The notes beneath the pieces were generated by a model. That model was given only the letters and a program-made list of their open reading frames with translations. It was not told the origin of the DNA and made no database searches. From Streptomycetaceae bacterium (GTDB lineage Bacteria; Actinomycetota; Actinomycetes; Nanopelagicales; Nanopelagicaceae), in contig JAIXYD010000050.1 of assembly GCA_027490415.1 (NCBI GenBank), positions 1 through 24,044 of the forward strand: DNA of 24,044 nt, given 5' to 3'. The translations under genes and the position numbers were made by a program. Shown in pieces: positions 22,306 through 24,044 of this stretch. Each line of letters opens with the position of its first letter. Position 1 is the stretch's first letter.

Positions 22306-23390
22306 TTGGCACCTAGGTCAGCAAATGGTGCCTTGATCTGGTTCTTGTAAATATCTTGCTTTTCGTCCTCTGAGATAAATGCGCTCATGATTGCATTACG
22401 AGCAACATCATGGAGATCATCGATTGTCCAGCTGAATCCTCGTGAAATCTCTGTCACCTCACGGATCATCGATGTTGCACTCATGAGGCGGTTATCTGTA
22501 TTAATCGTGACGTTAAAACCAAGTTTCTTCATCACACCAATTTGATGTGTTTCATACGATGCTGCGCCACCTGTCTGCAAATTAGATGTTGGCGCCATCT
22601 CTAGGCAGATCTGACGATCAAGGATTTCTTGAGCCAATGAGCCCAGAATCGGAGTGCCAGAAGAGAAATCAATATCATCGATTAAGCGAATTCCATGGCC
22701 GACGCGTTCTGCGTGACAATCCCGGACAGCAAGGGCAATTGATTCCACGCCGAAAGCTTCACCGGCATGGATCGTGTAGTGAGCACCATTGTTGCGCAGA
22801 TATTCGAATGCTTTGATGTGGTCTGTTGGAGGGAAACCTGCTTCTGGTCCAGCGATATCAAAACCAACGACACCGCGTCCTTTGTATTTCACAACTTTGG
22901 TGGCTACTTCATCGCTGAAATTATTTTGGCGAAGTGCGCAGAGCAAAACTTCAACGCGAATCTCACGCCCGGCAGCCTTTGCTTCAGCCATTCCCTGCTT
23001 GTGACCTTCCACCGTTGCTTCGATGACTTGGTCAATGGTTAAACCTTTGCGAGTGAAGAGTTCAGGTGCGCCTCGCACCTCGGCATACACAACTCCGTCC
23101 GCAGCCAAATCAAGTACGCATTCACGAGCCACTCGTTCAATCTCTTCTTTAGTCTGCATGACAGAGATCGTGTGCTCAAAGGTCTCAAGGTAGAGCTCTA
23201 GCGTTCCTGAGCTGCAGGCATTAACAAACCAGGTTGCTAGTTCATCAGAGTTATAGCTCGGCAGTTTTGTGTAACCACTGGCCAACGCATGATCAATCAT
23301 TGTTTGTGGACGTAATCCACCGTCTAGATGATCATGTAGCAAGACTTTTGGCGCACGGGCAATGACCTCAGAACTTAACAAAAGTGTCAT
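22302..23390 (-). CDS. add: Adenosine deaminase
   Basis: Deaminates adenosine and deoxyadenosine to inosine and deoxyinosine in the cytosol. It is 362 residues. Zinc ligands are His19 and His21 (LLHDHLDG), His208 (TIHAGE, with catalytic Glu211) and Asp299 (NTDN); the catalytic His232 is in GHGIRL. The MAPTSNLQTG segment (265-274) is also typical. The canonical TDD becomes TDN here, a variant I recall in actinobacterial members. The ATG at 23390 follows the cytidine deaminase TAA with no intervening base, and the gene overlaps the P450 start. The inosine made is a substrate for the hydrolases in the window. An aminodeoxyfutalosine-type deaminase is possible but less likely with cdd next door. 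Confidence 0.92.
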   Translation of the reverse strand: MTLLLSSEVIARAPKVLLHDHLDGGLRPQTMIDHALASGYTKLPSYNSDELATWFVNACSSGTLELYLETFEHTISVMQTKEEIERVARECVLDLAADGVVYAEVRGAPELFTRKGLTIDQVIEATVEGHKQGMAEAKAAGREIRVEVLLCALRQNNFSDEVATKVVKYKGRGVVGFDIAGPEAGFPPTDHIKAFEYLRNNGAHYTIHAGEAFGVESIALAVRDCHAERVGHGIRLIDDIDFSSGTPILGSLAQEILDRQICLEMAPTSNLQTGGAASYETHQIGVMKKLGFNVTINTDNRLMSATSMIREVTEISRGFSWTIDDLHDVARNAIMSAFISEDEKQDIYKNQIKAPFADLGAK

Positions 23391-23783
23391 TTACTTAAGA
23401 TCTTCTGGCCCAAATGCCCAAGGCAGCATCGCACTCATCTTTTCTGGGCCTTTGGGAGTCATGAAGAGCGCATCATTTCCACCGTGTTCAAAAATCAATT
23501 GGCGACAACGACCGCATGGAGCTAAGAAATTTCCATCAGCATCGACACACACGATTGCTACTAGCCGCCCGCCTCCGGACATTGTGAGTGCGCTAACGAG
23601 TGAGCATTCTGCGCAAAGACCTAATCCGTAGCTGGCATTTTCAACGTTCGCACCACTGATAAGTCGACCATCATCGACGAGGGCAGCAACGCCTACGGGA
23701 AATTTTGAATAAGGGGCATATGCTTTTTTCATCGCATCTTTTGCAAGGTTATGGATTGAATCCCAGTCAATATTTGTACTCAT
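23391..23783 (-). CDS. cdd: Cytidine deaminase
   Basis: Deaminates cytidine and deoxycytidine to uridine and deoxyuridine. It is 130 residues, the size of the small homotetrameric class. AYAPYSKFPVG (21-31) is the substrate loop, NVENASYG (46-53) binds ribose, and zinc is held by Cys57 (CAE with catalytic Glu59) and Cys90/Cys93 (PCGRCRQ). I chose the ATG at 23783 over an in-frame GTG at 23789 because a TAGACT -10 box ends exactly six bases before that ATG and there is no ribosome site, consistent with a leaderless transcript. First gene of cdd-add-P450-hydrolase, with add following directly. The uridine formed would go to the phosphorylases. Confidence 0.95.
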   Translation of the reverse strand: MSTNIDWDSIHNLAKDAMKKAYAPYSKFPVGVAALVDDGRLISGANVENASYGLGLCAECSLVSALTMSGGGRLVAIVCVDADGNFLAPCGRCRQLIFEHGGNDALFMTPKGPEKMSAMLPWAFGPEDLK

Positions 23784-23789
23784 TTGCAC

Positions 23790-23795
23790 AGTCTA
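23790..23795 (-). promoter_or_regulatory. -10 box for leaderless cdd operon
   Basis: On the minus strand TAGACT (TANNNT pattern) ends six bases before the cdd ATG, putting the transcript start on the start codon. This favours ATG 23783 over GTG 23789. No clear -35 box. Confidence 0.5.
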
Positions 23796-23818
23796 CGAGG
23801 CTCAGCCCAGATTGGGAA

Positions 23819-23848
23819 TTGGTCGGAATCCCGCCTCTTTGTTAGGAT
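23819..23848 (+). promoter_or_regulatory. Candidate tRNA-Tyr promoter
   Basis: TTGGTC (23819-23824), 18 bases, TAGGAT (23843-23848). Transcription would begin near 23855, giving a 5' leader of about 45 bases before the mature tRNA. Confidence 0.4.
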
Positions 23849-23899
23849 ACGCCAGCACTACAAGGCTAGGAAAAGAAATTTTCCTCATGTGTTACACAT

Positions 23900-23984
23900 G
23901 GCGGGTTGCCCGAGCGGCCAATGGGAGGGGACTGTAAATCCCCCGGCTCTGCCTTCGAAGGTTCAAATCCTTCACCCGCCACCA
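23900..23984 (+). tRNA. tRNA-Tyr (anticodon GTA), CCA encoded
   Basis: An 85-base class II tRNA. The acceptor arms GGCGGGT (23900-23906) and ACCCGCC (23974-23980) pair, then discriminator A and an encoded CCA (23982-23984). The anticodon stem is GGGGA/TCCCC (23927-23931/23939-23943) around loop CTGTAAA, giving anticodon GTA at 23934-23936. The long variable arm (about 23944-23956) contains GGC-TCT-GCC. The T-arm is GAAGG-TTCAAAT-CCTTC (23957-23973). Because the anticodon is GUN-type (GUA), this tRNA is one of the four normally modified to queuosine at position 34, which is of interest beside the Qng1 gene. Confidence 0.95.
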
Positions 23985-24028
23985 GTTACAAATGCACTGA
24001 AAGTTTTGCTAAAGCTCCACTGTGAGAA

Positions 24029-24043
24029 CGGATCCCTGATCCG
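24029..24043. other. Short inverted repeat at window end
   Basis: CGGATC-CCT-GATCCG forms a 6-base stem with a 3-base loop, 44 bases after the tRNA. It might be the start of a terminator or processing signal, but the window ends before any T-run could be seen. Confidence 0.25.
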
Positions 24044-24044
24044 A

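Noticed and set aside
4740..23783. Whole nucleoside locus as a recently acquired island bounded by tRNA-Tyr
   Set aside because: No integrase, no duplicated tRNA 3' end, no insertion sequence and no evident change in base composition against the nuoN end. A tRNA beside a locus is not enough.
1..24044. CRISPR array, phage defence system or riboswitch
   Set aside because: No regularly spaced repeats, no defence-type proteins, and intergenic gaps are too short for known riboswitch classes that I can recognise.

Overview
The window suggests a small-genome, moderate-GC actinobacterium, most like the freshwater Nanopelagicales (acI, 'Candidatus Planktophila') group. This is inference. It rests on the nuoN/polyprenyl-synthase junction, very tight gene packing, several GTG and TTG starts, and start codons lying 6-7 bases after a TANNNT -10 box as in actinobacterial leaderless promoters. 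Apart from the two ends it reads as one nucleoside scavenging and catabolism locus.

Layout. 1-2294 (+): the 3' end of nuoN and a long-chain trans-polyprenyl diphosphate synthase. 2259-4621 (-): an rbsK > yajQ > rarD operon. 4740-10801 (+): a LacI-family regulator, then a BMP-type nucleoside ABC importer (lipoprotein, double ATPase, two permeases). 10815-15903 (+): a queuosine-salvage glycosidase (Qng1/DUF2419), a nucleoside deoxyribosyltransferase-like protein, an MFS transporter, a nucleoside hydrolase and two tandem uridine phosphorylases. 15900-16838 (-): a second nucleoside hydrolase. 16900-20173 (+): deoC, a full aldehyde dehydrogenase and a short ALDH-like protein without a catalytic domain. 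20182-23783 (-): cdd > add > cytochrome P450 > a third nucleoside hydrolase. The window ends with tRNA-Tyr. No gene-free stretch exceeds 300 bases. I saw no insertion sequence, integrase, CRISPR array or phage gene.

How the genes fit together (inference from family knowledge): the importer brings in nucleosides. Cytidine and adenosine deaminases convert them to uridine and inosine forms. Three nucleoside hydrolases and two phosphorylases split off the base. Free ribose (or deoxyribose) goes to the ribokinase. Deoxyribose-5-phosphate goes to DeoC, giving glyceraldehyde-3-phosphate and acetaldehyde, and the ALDH pair would oxidise the acetaldehyde to acetate. Phosphopentomutase, purine nucleoside phosphorylase, tRNA-guanine transglycosylase and P450 redox partners are not in the window.

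The least ordinary parts are the Qng1 gene inside a nucleoside-import operon, the two-gene version of an ALDH16-like protein, the P450 placed between adenosine deaminase and a nucleoside hydrolase, and the divergent active sites among the hydrolase and phosphorylase paralogues.
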